A DNA stretch of 64,000 nt from Zymoseptoria tritici IPO323. Its lineage: Eukaryota > Ascomycota > Dothideomycetes > Mycosphaerellales > Mycosphaerellaceae. A program made the translations under genes and the position numbers. Shown here piece by piece: positions 30,609 through 41,999 of this stretch; within the stretch, counting starts at the first letter, position 1, and every line of letters starts with the position of its first letter. The notes beneath the pieces are model-generated. The model was not told where the DNA came from. It saw only the letters and a list, made by a program, of their open reading frames with translations, and did no database searches. The stretch lies in NCBI RefSeq assembly GCF_000219625.1, contig NC_018216.1, forward strand, positions 3,162,001-3,226,000, in the 5' to 3' direction.

Positions 30609-31964
30609 ATGGAATCCTCTCCCTCCTCCTCCTCCTCCTCCTCCAAACGCCCCCTCCTCTCCACTCTCAAACGCCGCGCCAACAACCTCCACGCCTCAAC
30701 CCCCTACCTCCGCCGCCTCCCCGCCCCCGCCCTCTTCATCGTCCTCCTCCTCATCCTCACTCAACTCCTCGTCTGGACCTGTGTCGGCATAGTCCTCTCC
30801 TTTCACCCTCTCCTCGTCTCCACCTCCATCCTATCCTACACCCTCGGTCTCCGCCACGCTCTCGACGCCGACCACATCTCCGCCATCGACCTCATGACCC
30901 GGCGCCTCGTGGCATCCGGCCAGAAACCCGTCACGGTCGGAACATTCTTCTCCCTCGGGCACTCCACCATCGTCATCATCACCTCCATCGTCGTCGCCGC
31001 CTCCTCCGCCGCCATCGAGTCCCGCTTCGGCGCCTTCGGCGAAGTCGGCTCCATCATCGGCTCCTCCATCTCCGCCGCTTTCCTCCTCATCCTCGGCGGG
31101 ATAAACATCTACATCCTCCACCGCCTCCTGATCCACCTCCGCTCTGCCATCGCCGCTCCTACCGGTCAGGACTTCGCCCTCGACATCACCTTCACCGGCG
31201 GCACGGGGTGCATGACCTCCCTCCTCCAACGTTGTTTCAACCTCATCGACCGACCCTGGAAAATGTACCCCCTCGGCGTCCTCTTCGGTCTCGGCTTCGA
31301 CACATCCTCTGAAATCGCCCTCCTCGGATTATCTTCCATCCAAGCCGCAAAGGGGACTTCCATCTGGCTCATCCTCATTTTCCCCATCCTCTTCACGTCG
31401 GGAATGTGTCTCCTCGACACCCTCGACGGCGCGGCGATGATGTCCCTCTACACCTCTGCTCGACTAGCGAAAGACGCCATCGCAGTGCTGTATTACCAAT
31501 GCGTGTTGACGGGGATTACAGTCGCGGTGGCGGTGGCGATTGGTACACTCCAACTCCTCACGATGATTCGCAATGTGAGGCCGGAGTGGGAAGGGGGGTT
31601 TTGGGATGGAGTGGATGTGGCGGGGGAACATTATGATGTTATTGGCGGTGCGATTTGTGGGGCGTTTCTCGTGGGTGGGGTGCTGGCTGTGGGGATTTAT
31701 CGGCCTTGGAGGAGGAGGGTGGAGAGGGAGAGGGAGAAGAGGGGGTTGGGGGGTGAGGATGAGGCGGAGGGGGAGGGAGGGGAGGATGGGGAGAGTGCGG
31801 TGGGGGGAAGGTGTGAGGGTGGAGGGCATGGTGTGGTGGAGGAGGTGGTTGGGGGAACGAAGACTGCTGCTACTACTGCTGAGGAGGTAGCGGGTAAGAA
31901 AGGTGTGCGGACGGAGGTGAGGGCTGTGGGGGAGAGTTCGAGGGATGCTGCTGAGCTGTTGTGA
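30609..31964 (+). CDS. NiCoT-family nickel/cobalt transporter
   Basis: Single-exon 451-residue polytopic membrane protein importing Ni2+ and/or Co2+, usually at the plasma membrane and relevant to urease supply. Family signatures are all present: RHALDADHI at residues 82-90 (transmembrane helix II metal motif), FFSLGHSTIV near 117, LGFDTSSEIALL near 226 and GMCLLDTLDGAAM near 264. About eight hydrophobic segments fit the family. The N-terminus has a Ser run and a basic stretch; the tail after the last helix is extremely Gly/Glu-rich and low complexity. Codon use is strongly C-ending in the first two thirds and shifts to G-rich in the tail. Metal preference cannot be read from this. Confidence 0.92.
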   Translation: MESSPSSSSSSSKRPLLSTLKRRANNLHASTPYLRRLPAPALFIVLLLILTQLLVWTCVGIVLSFHPLLVSTSILSYTLGLRHALDADHISAIDLMTRRLVASGQKPVTVGTFFSLGHSTIVIITSIVVAASSAAIESRFGAFGEVGSIIGSSISAAFLLILGGINIYILHRLLIHLRSAIAAPTGQDFALDITFTGGTGCMTSLLQRCFNLIDRPWKMYPLGVLFGLGFDTSSEIALLGLSSIQAAKGTSIWLILIFPILFTSGMCLLDTLDGAAMMSLYTSARLAKDAIAVLYYQCVLTGITVAVAVAIGTLQLLTMIRNVRPEWEGGFWDGVDVAGEHYDVIGGAICGAFLVGGVLAVGIYRPWRRRVEREREKRGLGGEDEAEGEGGEDGESAVGGRCEGGGHGVVEEVVGGTKTAATTAEEVAGKKGVRTEVRAVGESSRDAAELL

Positions 31965-32726
31965 GGGTTGGCATGGCGTATGGCAATTAGCATAAGCATG
32001 GAGTCCCAGCAGCGAGGATTCACTGGTTTCTCGAACAGAGAGGATTTCGACATGCACTTCCAAGAGAGCGAGAGGATCATGTGGTTCCTCTCCACGTCTT
32101 ACATCATGACTCTCGCATGTCGTTTGTGAATGTGATGCAAACAATGGAAGAACGCGGCTAATCCAAACCTCCAAAGCAGAGAGAGAGACATCATCACTCC
32201 TCCGACCCGGCCACGACCACACGAGCCATTATTGTCCCTTTCACTAAAATCACCAGAATGGAAGAAGCAGACGCGGAGATTGGTCGGAACACTTGCTGGA
32301 TCCGCACGCAGTGAGTATCGATATATCCTTCAATATGACGTGAGCTCTACGCCGAGCCGAGCGGAGGGAGCTAGATACAATGTCTCCTCTTCTTTTCTCC
32401 TTCCTCTCTTCTCCTTCCTCTCTTTCTCCCTCCTCTCTTTCTTCCTCCTCCTTTGTCCACCCAAATATCCAAATGCCAATATGCCGAGTGCCCACCCAAA
32501 ATATCCCCCCCTTCGCCATAAATGATCCCCAATGCTTTTTTGTTTGTTATCCTCACCCTCAAACGCCATTCATCCAAAAATCGACACCAAAAAAGCAGTG
32601 TTGTATCCAGTGGACCCCTCTTCCGACGCCATGCCAAATTATCCAAAAAGCAAGTGAAAACCAACAGTGATATCCATCTCTTCACCCCATCCCCCTCCCT
32701 CCACCTTCAATCATTCTCGTCTTTCC
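31965..32726. other. intergenic, convergent 3' ends; pyrimidine-rich tract
   Basis: Between the transporter (plus) and the Ecl1 gene (minus). A long CT-rich tract runs about 32378-32460 on plus (ctcctcttcttttctccttcct-like); low-complexity frames over it are not genes. Confidence 0.5.
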
Positions 32727-33964
32727 TCACACCCGCTGACTCCTCCTCCTCCTAAAACTCCTCCCCGCCCACCCCTCATTCTCATCCTCCCCCGCCATCG
32801 TAAAGTCCTGCACTTCGATCGCGCTTTTCCTGTCCTTTCTCTTTTCATACGACAGATCCCCCGCTTCCACCGTGCGGAAACTCGTCAATGTACTCGCGCT
32901 ACTCTTCAAACTCGCGTCTTTCAATAATTGCGTGGGACTCATGGGTCCGTTTCCCGTCGTTTCGGTGGTGCTGGTGGTGGTGGAGGAGCAGGAGATGTTG
33001 TATGGCATGACGAGGTCGATGGACTTGGAAGTGTGGTGGGAGGTGGAGTACATGTCCCTCTTATTCATCGTCGTCGTCGTCGTCGGAGGAGGAGGAGGAG
33101 GAGCGGGATGGTGGTGGACGTGACCGTGGTGGTGTTGGGAGGACGCCGTGCTGCTGCTCGCCACGGTCCCATACGAACTACTCGGCGAATGCACCAGACT
33201 CGGCAATCCAGAACTCGACTCCCGGGTTCGACTCCTCCTCCTCAGAGCCAGATCCGAGGAGAATTGATCGAGATATCTCAACGCGGGGTCGTCGCTTTCT
33301 CGACGCCAGGGGGAGGAGGTAAGCGGTGAGTCGGCCCCAGCGAGGGAGGAAAGGTCAAAGTCGGAGGCGGAGGAGGCGATGGAGAGGGGTCGTAGGACGG
33401 TCGGGCTGCGTTGCGGCATGATGTCGCCGGAGGGGAGGTCGAAGGGGGAGTAGGGGGATTCGGTGAAGGGGGAGATGGCGTGGAGGGAGGGGATGGAGGG
33501 GGGGCGGGAGATGTCTTTTTTGCGGCAGCTGTGGGAGAGGGAGGGAGGAGTTAGTTGGAGGGCGCTGAGGGGGAGGGAGGAGGTGAGGAGGATCTTACGC
33601 TTCGGAGCAGTAGAGGATTGTGGAGCCGGGGGTTATGATTTGTCGTTCGCATGTTGCGCTGCGGATGGGGAGGTTAGCTTGAGGCTTGGTTGGAGAGTAG
33701 TAGTGCCGTGGGAAGCAGCTTGACGACGAGGACATACCAATACTGCAAGAAACTCGACATGCCACTCTCCTCGTCTTCATCCGCCGGCTCCTCCACCTTT
33801 CTACTCGCAGCTTTCGTGCCAGAAGAATGGGAATGTTGATGATGTGACTCAGCTTTGTTATAGCTCGTCCCGCGTCTCAACACGGGAGGTTTCGCAGGTC
33901 GAGCATGTGGCGGGAGGACCTTTGTGCCTTTCGAGCCGGTGCGGGCATGGTGTCGGGTGTTCAT
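32727..33964 (-). CDS. Ecl1-type zinc-binding life-span regulatory protein
   Basis: Three exons, complement(join(32727..33528,33599..33658,33738..33964)), 362 residues. Introns are 79 nt (GTATGT, branch GCTAAC, CCGCAG) and 70 nt (GTAAGA, CCAACTAAC, CCACAG). Splicing assembles the short Ecl1 module across all three exons: SFLQYCATCERQIITPG, then ILYCSEACRKKD, with cysteines at 76, 79, 93 and 97. In Schizosaccharomyces Ecl1-family proteins extend chronological life span and respond to metal or nutrient limitation; role here is by family only. The rest is disordered: Ser/Pro-rich, a poly-Pro/poly-Thr run and His clusters (HHHGHVHHH) on the minus strand near 33110. The ATG used is at 33964; an apparent earlier start is a non-ATG codon. 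Confidence 0.82.
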
Positions 33965-36900
33965 TGTGTTGGAGAGGAAGGGCAAAGAATGGAAAGTGGC
34001 AGATGGAGGCGTTTGGCCGATATGGAGAATTTGCTATATCTCACCGCCTGGAGTAGTATGGAGGCGGAAGATCGGCGGGGTTTGGTGGGATGATTCAGAT
34101 CGGCGGATAACAGGAGGCTGTTATGATATTTCTCCGAAGAAGTGTCGTGGAGGAGATCTGGACTGGACTGCAAGGTCGAGTCAGTGGATGATTCTTTTGT
34201 GTTTTGTTCAATGGATGACTATGGACCATTGCAGTGCAAGGAAGACTCACCAAGGTTGCTGTGCCCACAAGGTGGATGGAAGAAGGGGTGACCGTGCGGC
34301 TGAGAAAGTCTAGAATTCGAGGACCCGCGTTTGATAAGAGCCGGGATGGTGGATGGGAGGAGAAGAGAGTAGTGCTGCAGCGATAAGCACCGGGATTGTG
34401 TCGAGATCCCTTATCCGTCCGGTGCGATTGTCGACGTTTGGCGTTGTGGATGGGGTGAAAGGGGAAGTGGTAGCGAGTGGAACAAAGAGAGATACCGTAG
34501 ATAAGCGAGGGTGTGGAGAGGAGATGGGAGAGGACAGGATAGATAGATGGGTGATCATGAAGATGTGAAGAAAGAAAGAGAGAAACGTCGATCCTCAGGA
34601 TGAGCAAGATAATGCCCGCAAGCACGCATTGCTCGATCGCACGGGGATGACTGGACTGGACAGGACTGGACGGGGCATGTCGAGTCGAAACGCCTCCTGT
34701 CCTCTCACTTGTTGATGCTCAGCTCATCATGGCGCAAGGATGCGACGCGATGAGGGAATCGTGCCGAACGAAGACCAAGCAAATCGCCCCGCAGTGAGCA
34801 GCACTGTGCAGCATGAGAACAACACGACACGAGCACGACAGGCACCGCGCGTGCACAACTGGTTCGTCGGTGGTTGCAGCTCCTAGCACATGCTTGGCTC
34901 GCAGGACTCGGGAATCGGTGGAGCCCTTGCACCTTTGGACCGCGTACCTGATGAGCACATTGATTGACTCCCAGGATTCAAAAAAAGGCGCGTGTAGAGG
35001 AAACATCCCGGTGGAGAGAGCAGAGCCAAACACGAACAGCTTGCGTGTCGATCGAGCGATTGTTCCATGAATTTTGTGGAGCAAAAAACACCTTCTCACA
35101 AGTCCGCATTTTCCGTAACGTGCAACTATCGCCGCTGATCTCATTCTTCTTCTCGCTCTCCTATTCGGAAGTGTTGCTAAACTTGGCACCGGGGTGTGCG
35201 CGTCCTATAGACCCCTTCTTTCATGACCCCTCCTTGCTCGATCGCACCTACAAGAGTGTGAACCTCCTCCTTCTACGTAGACACGTCGACGACACAGTCT
35301 CACTACTCAAACATGCTCACACTGCACCTTTATGCCTGTGTCCAGCACTTGACCTCCCCCCGACCCCGCCGTATCGGCATCCACCGCATGTCGGCGAAAA
35401 CATCATCTCATTGGACAAAATCCCCACGAACACGTGTAAAACGATCGTGCACGGTGATGATGAATGAACGGTGTGTGTCGCTCGCGGGGGGCGGGCGCCT
35501 CTGATGACGGGACACTTGACAACCACACACTTCACCCACGCGCTCGAGCCGCAATGAGGAAAGGTATACGGTGAGAAGAAGAAAAAAAGGGATCTTCTTC
35601 GTTCGCGTCAAAATTCAAAAGTATTTTCGTTCACATGTCGTTCACTCACTGAAGAAGAGTGGAGGTGATGATCTCTGCGGCTTGATGGGGAGGAGGTGAT
35701 TTGCACACCGCTTCTTCGTCTTATTAGCAGTAGTGAGCATTATTAGAAAACTACCTCATCGTGCACTTTTGGTGGAAGAGGAAAAAAATCTCGAATTGTG
35801 TTTTTTTTTCGGCCGAGGTTTGTAGGTATGCTCCGAATCGAGAGTTGAGGATTGGATGTATGTGCTGTATCGGTCCGGTTCGTGCAGGTAGGTCACTTTT
35901 CCATTCTAGAAGGTAGAGGACTCGAACTGCGGGAGGAAACTGAATCGTGAGGAGTCGGAGGAGGAGGGTGAAGCCCGGATTAGCAGGGTGCAGGCACAGC
36001 AGGCTGTCTTCCAGGTTCCTGTCTGACAGTATGTGGTACATCTCACTCAACACGGGTCCCGTACTTGTTGTTCGTTACGACTTTCCCTCATCGTCACCCT
36101 TAGGTACAGTACATCGAAGAGATACAGAGAACACGTTCCACTTACGCCCTTGACGATGATCCGAGCCTCCCCTCGCTCGGTGCCATGCATGAGGGATGAG
36201 GCATGAGGCATGAGGGATATGCAACGTGGCTACTCTGATGCCTAAGCTGAAACGGCATTTCTTCCAGGGAACTTTCTCCCTCAGCAGCTCTCTCAGCTCA
36301 GCTTCGACCTGCAGATCAAGGAAGCTTGGTAGCTCGTTCAAAACCACATCCTCCGTTGGCGGATGAAGTGGCAGCACAATGCTGCATTCATCGCTCTCGG
36401 AACCGACCTCGTGTGTCAATGGTGGCGTGAGAAAAAAACCAGACTCGCCTGCCAGTGAGATTGATGAGCTAGTTTCAATGGCCGTGCCGTCAACTCCCCC
36501 AGAAGACGCACACCTGGTCTGTCTGGCAAACCTGGCATTTCTGGCAAAGCCGGCATCTGGAAACCTCTCCGTCTATACAGTGGAGCTCGGTGAGGCAACG
36601 GTTCGGAGCTTCATCGTCAAAGTCAGCCTCGTACGCGTCTTACAGTGGCCTGAACACCGGAACGACTCGACCGCCGAGAGCACTGGCATCGTGTTGTGGT
36701 CATCACAAGTCTTTAGAGCATCACTCTGCCCATAGGTCATTACGTTCAAGCAACACTGGATATGGATATAATCTCCGTCAGTCTTGGTGCCCTATCACGG
36801 CCAGGTACATTAGCGACGACTGATAGCACGAAAAGGCCAGAGGTCCATGATGTTTCGGGTGAGGATGAGGTGTTGACTGTGCAGACTGCCCTAAGATCAC

Positions 36901-37536
36901 GTTCACAAAGCGATATATGTTGTGATAGTCGACGTGCATGAAGTGTCAGTAGTAGCAGGAGACGGCTGCATGTCGGAAGACACTTGCGGCGTTCAGACAA
37001 GGCAAGGGTGGATTGTTCGCGCAGGATGTTATCCTCGCAGCACATCATCGGAGGGTTCGAGGTATGCGACGACGGGGATCGGGAAGCCATGGCGTGATGT
37101 CGATGGCATGTCGACATTCCTGTGGAGACTGGCGATGTGCGTGATGGAGTTGAGAGCATGGCGATGGTGATGTCGACATTCCTGCACCTGCTGGCGATAT
37201 TTCACGTACTTGTTTTCTCACCTGTCTTTGAATGCTCCTCGTCTCGAGGCGGTCCGGGTATGAGAATTGTGGCGATCGCCTCAGGGTGTTGGTGCTCTTC
37301 AATGGCGCTTTCAATGGTGACAGAATCTTTCATTGCCCTTTTGTAGTAGTAAGCTACACCCTCAGCATATCAACGCCAAGATCGGTGCCCTTTTCCCAGC
37401 ACACCGAACACATGCAAGAGCAGAATCCGATAGCTGCACACCATGCTTGCAGCGAGGCCAGAAAAGCGTAATCGAACCCCATTGCAGCCACCTTCCACCA
37501 CCAAAAACAGAACACTCCTGTATCGATGCGAACCGT
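33965..37536. other. 3.6-kb gene-poor stretch
   Basis: Upstream region of the Ecl1 gene and 3' flank of eS24. It contains homopolymer and low-complexity tracts (for example poly-T near 35802), short GAGGCAT-type repeats near 36190 and a partial repeat of gatgtcgacattcctg near 37110-37190. A plus frame at 36379-36735 (118 codons) has protein-like composition and ends near STGIVLWSSQV, loosely like lysine-methyltransferase N-termini. It is cut off with no downstream SAM-binding motif, so it is not called. A long regulated 5' leader or non-coding RNA is possible. Confidence 0.45.
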
Positions 37537-38221
37537 TTATTTCTTCTTGTCCTTGCTGGCGGCCTTGGTCTTGGCGGTTCCGCGGGTCTCCTTGCCGCGG
37601 TTCTTCCTCTGCTTGCCTGTTGAGTCACATTGTCAGCGTGGACTCGTGAGTGGTATGCCATATCATCATCATCGTTGTCATCTCCATCTCCATCGTGTAT
37701 GTCCTCATCCTTCTCGTACAACAACCCCATCCACCGCCACCTCATTCCCATCATCACCACCATCATCCCTCGGGTAAACTCACGTTGCTGTCTGCTGGCC
37801 TTCTCAATCTTGGTCGCCTGTCCGTATCGCACAAGTCTGTAGTGGGGCTCGAACTTCTTCATCGCCTCGGCGGAGTCGTAAAGGAGGGCGAAACCGGTGC
37901 TCTTGCCGCCACCGAACTGTGTTCGGAATCCGAAGACGGAGACCTGGTCCTTGGAGGTCTTGTAGAGCTGGCCGAGCTTCTCACGGAGCTCGTCCTTGGA
38001 GACATTTGCGCGGGATGGGTGGAGAACGTCACTGTGAGGAGGCGCGCATGTGTTAGTATGATGTGTCTGTTGGTGGTGGTGTTCGAATTTTCGTCGGAGG
38101 CGGGTGTCTCTCGTTTCGGTGGAGATGGAGGGGTTTGTACGCACACGACCATCTGCTTGCGTCCCAGCAGTGGGTTGCGGATGAACTTGCGCGTGCGAAG
38201 CGTCACCTGGGAGTCCGACAT
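37537..38221 (-). CDS. RPS24: 40S ribosomal protein eS24
   Basis: Three exons, complement(join(37537..37616,37784..38031,38145..38221)), 134 residues, the normal eS24 length. Introns are 167 and 113 nt, longer than most in this window, as is common for ribosomal protein genes. Exon 1 gives [20 protein letters not shown]; splicing yields [26 protein letters not shown], the family core, and [20 protein letters not shown]. The last exon gives the basic tail [13 protein letters not shown]...KDKKK before TAA at 37537-37539. Part of the cytosolic small subunit. Highly conserved and secure. Confidence 0.96.
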
Positions 38222-38445
38222 GATTGCGGTGTGTTGTGTGGGAGGATTGTCGTTGGGTGAAGTTGGCGGCCGGGCTTTTCGAGATGTCGTTAACGCGGAT
38301 TCTGGCAAATCGAAGTGTGGACGGGCGGAAGGTGCCGTCGGGCTTGGTCTTGGCGTGCCTCAGGCTGGAAGGAGCGATCTTCAAATTTTGAGGAAGAAGA
38401 ACTCACCTCACTGTTCACTCACTGCATGCTGGTCATCTTCAGACC

Positions 38446-39663
38446 ATGGATCCTCAATTGATACTCTTTCGACGGCAGTATCTGCAGATATTCAAACCGG
38501 ACTTTCTGGCATGGCCGCCGAAGCAGTTGCTGCGAGATGCGCACATTCAAGCATGGCTGTACACGCATCTTTTCGACAGTGAGAAGAACTCGATGTTGCC
38601 GCCGCAGAGATATCAGCTGCGAGTGCTGAAGCCTCTGCTCGCAAGAATTGAGCAAGCTATCGAGGATCCAGAGGAGGATGTAGGTGTTGATCTTCTCATA
38701 TTTCTCATTCTCATTCCGTCACCATCGTCGACTTCGTCTCATTCTGCTTACTCCTCGCGAATGGTAGGAAATCTCAGATGATCTCATGTCCCATCTCTCC
38801 GTCCTCATTTCCGCAAATCTACCATCAGAAACCACAGCTGCACAGCAGAAGTCATATGTAACGTTTGTCTGCTTGCCACCAGGTTCCGACCAGGATATGG
38901 ACTACCGAAATGAGCCGAGCATCACACTTCTGGAGAGAAGACACCTCATCTCAGGATCGCTGACGACAGGCTTCCGAACATGGGAAGCCGCACTGCATTT
39001 GGGATCATATCTCCTCAGCCCGGAAGGACAGAAAGTCGTCAATGGGAGGAGCGTGCTTGAGCTCGGTGCAGGGACCGGATTCCTTGCCATCTTGGCTGCG
39101 AAACATCTGCAAGCGAGGCACGTAACCACGACTGATGGCGACGAAGGTGTGGTAGAAGCTCTGCAAGAGAACCTCTTCCTCAACGGCTTGGACGACAGCA
39201 AGAATGTGATCAACAGTGTATTGCGATGGGGTTCTGGTTTGAAGGGCAGCTGGATCGAGGACGACTGCGAGGAGTTTCCCTACGACGTGGTCGTTGGAGC
39301 GGATATCGTGAGATCATAGCATTCGCATGCGTGCGCAATCCGCTGACGTCTCTACAGACATACGACAAAGTGGCAATTTCAGCACTTGTCGCGACACTGC
39401 GCATGCTCTTCGACATGCGACCAAAGCTGGAAGTGCTCATCTCCGGCGCAATCCGCAATCCTGAGACGTTTGAGACTTTCAGGCACGCTTGTTGTGAGTA
39501 CAGTTACCGCGAGATTGATGCACGAGTTTGGCTGACGGTCCTAGTACGCAACAAATTCGATATCAGCGAGATCGAGTTCCAGCCGAGACCTATCCGGGAG
39601 CAGACTTCACTGTTCTACGCCACTGCAGTACCGCTGAAGATTCTCTTGATCAGGCGGCCTTGA
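38446..39663 (+). CDS. EFM3: Efm3/FAM86-type protein-lysine methyltransferase (eEF2 methyltransferase)
   Basis: Four exons, join(38446..38679,38768..39307,39358..39493,39545..39663), 342 residues; introns of 88, 50 and 51 nt with GT-AG ends, all phase-consistent. The FAM86-like N-terminal helical domain (LILFRRQYLQIFKPDFLAWPP) precedes a seven-beta-strand methyltransferase domain: SAM motif I VLELGAGTGFLAI at about residues 174-186, acidic loop TTDGDEGVV, and the post-I motif YDVVVGADITYD formed across an intron. The GTGFRTWEAALHL-like segment upstream of motif I is typical of METTL21/FAM86 enzymes. In yeast Efm3 trimethylates a lysine of eEF2; transfer of that substrate to this protein is inference. 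Divergent from eS24 with about 220 bp between starts. Confidence 0.88.
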
Positions 39664-40388
39664 ACACACTCATTCCTTGCAAGATCGTCCCTCGTGTCCC
39701 TCTTCGACCTTTGATTCGGCGAGAACCGATCTCTGCGCGAGGAATCGCTTGCTTCTCTGCTGGTCATAATCCGCACAGTGTTGGCTCGGGTTTACTGCGG
39801 ACTGGAAAGACTTTCACATTGAGACTGGAACTCATCACTCAAAGCAGCCGCAAAAAGTGAGACTATCAGCATCCACGCAGCGAGACCGCCTCATTTCGAA
39901 TCACTAGGACATCGCAACTTGAGGCTTTATACTTATGAGATTCCGGGTCTACCAGCGTCCAAAACCCGGTGCAGCGGCTTGGCACATCCGAGTGGCCATT
40001 GTTCAAGCCTTTCTGCGAGGTCAAAGCCCGATGAGAAGGGCGATTGCAACAACGACTACTATCGAGTTCTGAAGCACGACCCCGAGTATTGTGACAAATT
40101 GCACACGCATTACAATGATTGTCCGGCAGAATCCGATTGTCCGGTGGTTGGTAAAGTGGAATAGCGTTCGGATGGGCGTGGAAGATCAGCTATGTCGTTG
40201 TAAAAGCCAGCCTCAGTCCCGCTTATACCGACCAGTCGTCCACGGCTGCGACTTGTCGAGTACGAGTGAAACCGAGGTGGGAGCGGTCGCTGGACACGGG
40301 CAGGAATGTACTGTTTGATTTCAGAAAAGCTCTCCTCGCCTGCAGCCTCGTGTGTTGTACTAAGCAACACCCTCCACATATCTCTACC
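39664..40388. other. intergenic; short Cys-containing ORF of doubtful status
   Basis: A plus ORF at 39919-40164 (81 codons) ends in a Cys-spaced segment (GDCNNDYY...YCDKLHTHYNDCPAESDCPV) resembling a small secreted protein tail. It has no signal peptide and no supported upstream exon. It may be a relic. Confidence 0.35.
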
Positions 40389-41999
40389 CTATGCAACAAC
40401 AACGTCACCATCCAGACTTGCAATAAAGTCCAACCATAGCTGAGGACTAACAACGCCAATAGTCAAGAAGATAGAGCAGTTCATGCTCACGAGCAATGCT
40501 TGCGCAACGAAGCAGCAAACATATGGTAAGCCATACCGTCCAAAGGAACTTGTCAGATAGTCCCTAATCCTGGCGGAGCGGCCAAGTGGTTCGATCTCTG
40601 AACCGTCGAGCATCTCGCCGAAGTCATCCAAAACATTCCCCAACATCCTGATTCTCGCGTCCTGGTCAGCAACTGCCATTGTACAGATTGCCCAATAAGC
40701 GTCCGTAACCATGCGAACGCTTTCGGAATTCGCGAAATCGGCGTCTTTGAAAAGCCGCACGGTGCTCAAAATGAGGTCCCAATTTTCGATTGCTTCAGTT
40801 CCTCCCGGACATCCTTCGTCAACGAGTCGAATGAAGGTTCGCATCACAGCTTTGCAGCAATCTCGCCTAATCCTTAGCAGGTGATGCTCTGCGTCCGTTG
40901 TGAATCTTATGCATCTTGGATGGTCAAGTGATGGACTCATTATCGCCAATGTAATCGAGGATGCTCTCCAACGCTCATCGTCGTTCCCCACCCAGCCATA
41001 TGCTCGTTCAAATGCAAGTGAACTCAATCGAATCTGTCCTTGTGCAAATCTGCGAAGGCTTGTGATATCATCGGATGCCAGGTGGTGCGTTTCAGGAGTT
41101 CTGTGCTCCGAAGAAAAGTATAAAGTCGCTCCAGGGCTCTGAGGAACGATCCGAAACGTGCCAGCAATCGTTCTGATATTGAGGCAACCTTCTTCAGGTG
41201 CGAAAGAATGGAAGTGTCGGCACAAAAAGGTAACAATTCCCAGTTTCGAGCATAGCGCCCCATACGCATATTCATGAGCCTCGAGCTCTTTGACTTGAAA
41301 GTCCGATCGGTCGTGATTTTTCTGTCCTGGGAGCATCTCGAGGATATCGGCCAACTGAAAGGTAGATGACCGAAAGATGCTTCCATGCCAGGCTCCTGCG
41401 TATTCGAACGTTGAAGTCTGGAAACGTGGCACCGAGATGGTCACAATTCTCAGGTTTGTGTCAAATTGCAGGCCATTCGCATTTCTTTCTTTTTCGATGA
41501 TCATCCGGTTATTTTCAGAGAGTGCACGGAGTGCCTGTTCTAAAGGGTTGTTCTCTAGGACTGCCGCAGCCATGTCCGCACCAGTGGATAGGTTCTTGAA
41601 TAAATGGTAGCCTTGCAACACTTGCAGCCCCTCCAAGAGTCTTCTCCACAGATCCTCTACCTTACCCTTGTGATCGTGCACTATATTCGAGACGTATCCT
41701 CGTTGACGGTCAAGCCAGTCCGAACTTGCCGCAGAGCACACAGCTACAAAAATCTTCTTGATATTTTCGGCGTCCCTTTCGCATTCTCGAAGCGTTCCCT
41801 TGATCTTGTTCTCCTCGTTGGTTTGCCCTTTGTATCTCCGCTTGATCTCGACGAGTGTTTCAGTAGCCAAATCGATGCGGCTATGTATCTGGCCGAATGC
41901 TTCGGGCAGGCGGATGGCACCTTGGACGGTGTCGTAAGCGGTCTTGGCCGCCTGTAGAAGCGTGATGATGGAAGAAATGATGGAAAGAGGATCAGCCAT
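40389..41999 (-). CDS. SesA-like NLR N-terminal domain protein without NACHT
   Basis: Single-exon 536-residue protein from the ATG at 41999 (an in-frame ATG 15 codons upstream is less likely). The N-terminus ADPLSIISSIITLLQAAKTAY followed by LPEAFGQIHSRIDLATETL matches the SesA-type N-terminal domain found on fungal NACHT/NTPase receptors, where it acts in heterokaryon incompatibility or cell-death signalling. After about residue 180 no P-loop, NB-ARC, ankyrin or WD motif is visible; the remaining about 350 residues are not recognised. It could be a stand-alone effector partner of an NLR or a divergent lineage-specific protein. The NACHT-ankyrin gene at 60413 is 18 kb away and its N-domain is different. 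Confidence 0.65.
   Translation of the reverse strand: MADPLSIISSIITLLQAAKTAYDTVQGAIRLPEAFGQIHSRIDLATETLVEIKRRYKGQTNEENKIKGTLRECERDAENIKKIFVAVCSAASSDWLDRQRGYVSNIVHDHKGKVEDLWRRLLEGLQVLQGYHLFKNLSTGADMAAAVLENNPLEQALRALSENNRMIIEKERNANGLQFDTNLRIVTISVPRFQTSTFEYAGAWHGSIFRSSTFQLADILEMLPGQKNHDRSDFQVKELEAHEYAYGALCSKLGIVTFLCRHFHSFAPEEGCLNIRTIAGTFRIVPQSPGATLYFSSEHRTPETHHLASDDITSLRRFAQGQIRLSSLAFERAYGWVGNDDERWRASSITLAIMSPSLDHPRCIRFTTDAEHHLLRIRRDCCKAVMRTFIRLVDEGCPGGTEAIENWDLILSTVRLFKDADFANSESVRMVTDAYWAICTMAVADQDARIRMLGNVLDDFGEMLDGSEIEPLGRSARIRDYLTSSFGRYGLPYVCCFVAQALLVSMNCSIFLTIGVVSPQLWLDFIASLDGDVVVA

Noticed and set aside
31464..32222. 252-codon minus-strand ORF rich in Pro/Ser/His
   Set aside because: Antisense of the nickel/cobalt transporter tail; low complexity.
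32378..32460. CT-rich tract as a gene or regulatory element
   Set aside because: Simple low-complexity sequence between convergent genes; no specific signal.
36379..36735. 118-codon plus ORF as a lysine methyltransferase
   Set aside because: Only a faint N-terminal resemblance; no SAM-binding motif downstream and no supporting exon.
37362..38384. 340-codon minus-strand ORF
   Set aside because: Contains eS24 exon 2 in frame but the rest is intron and flank; replaced by the three-exon eS24 model.
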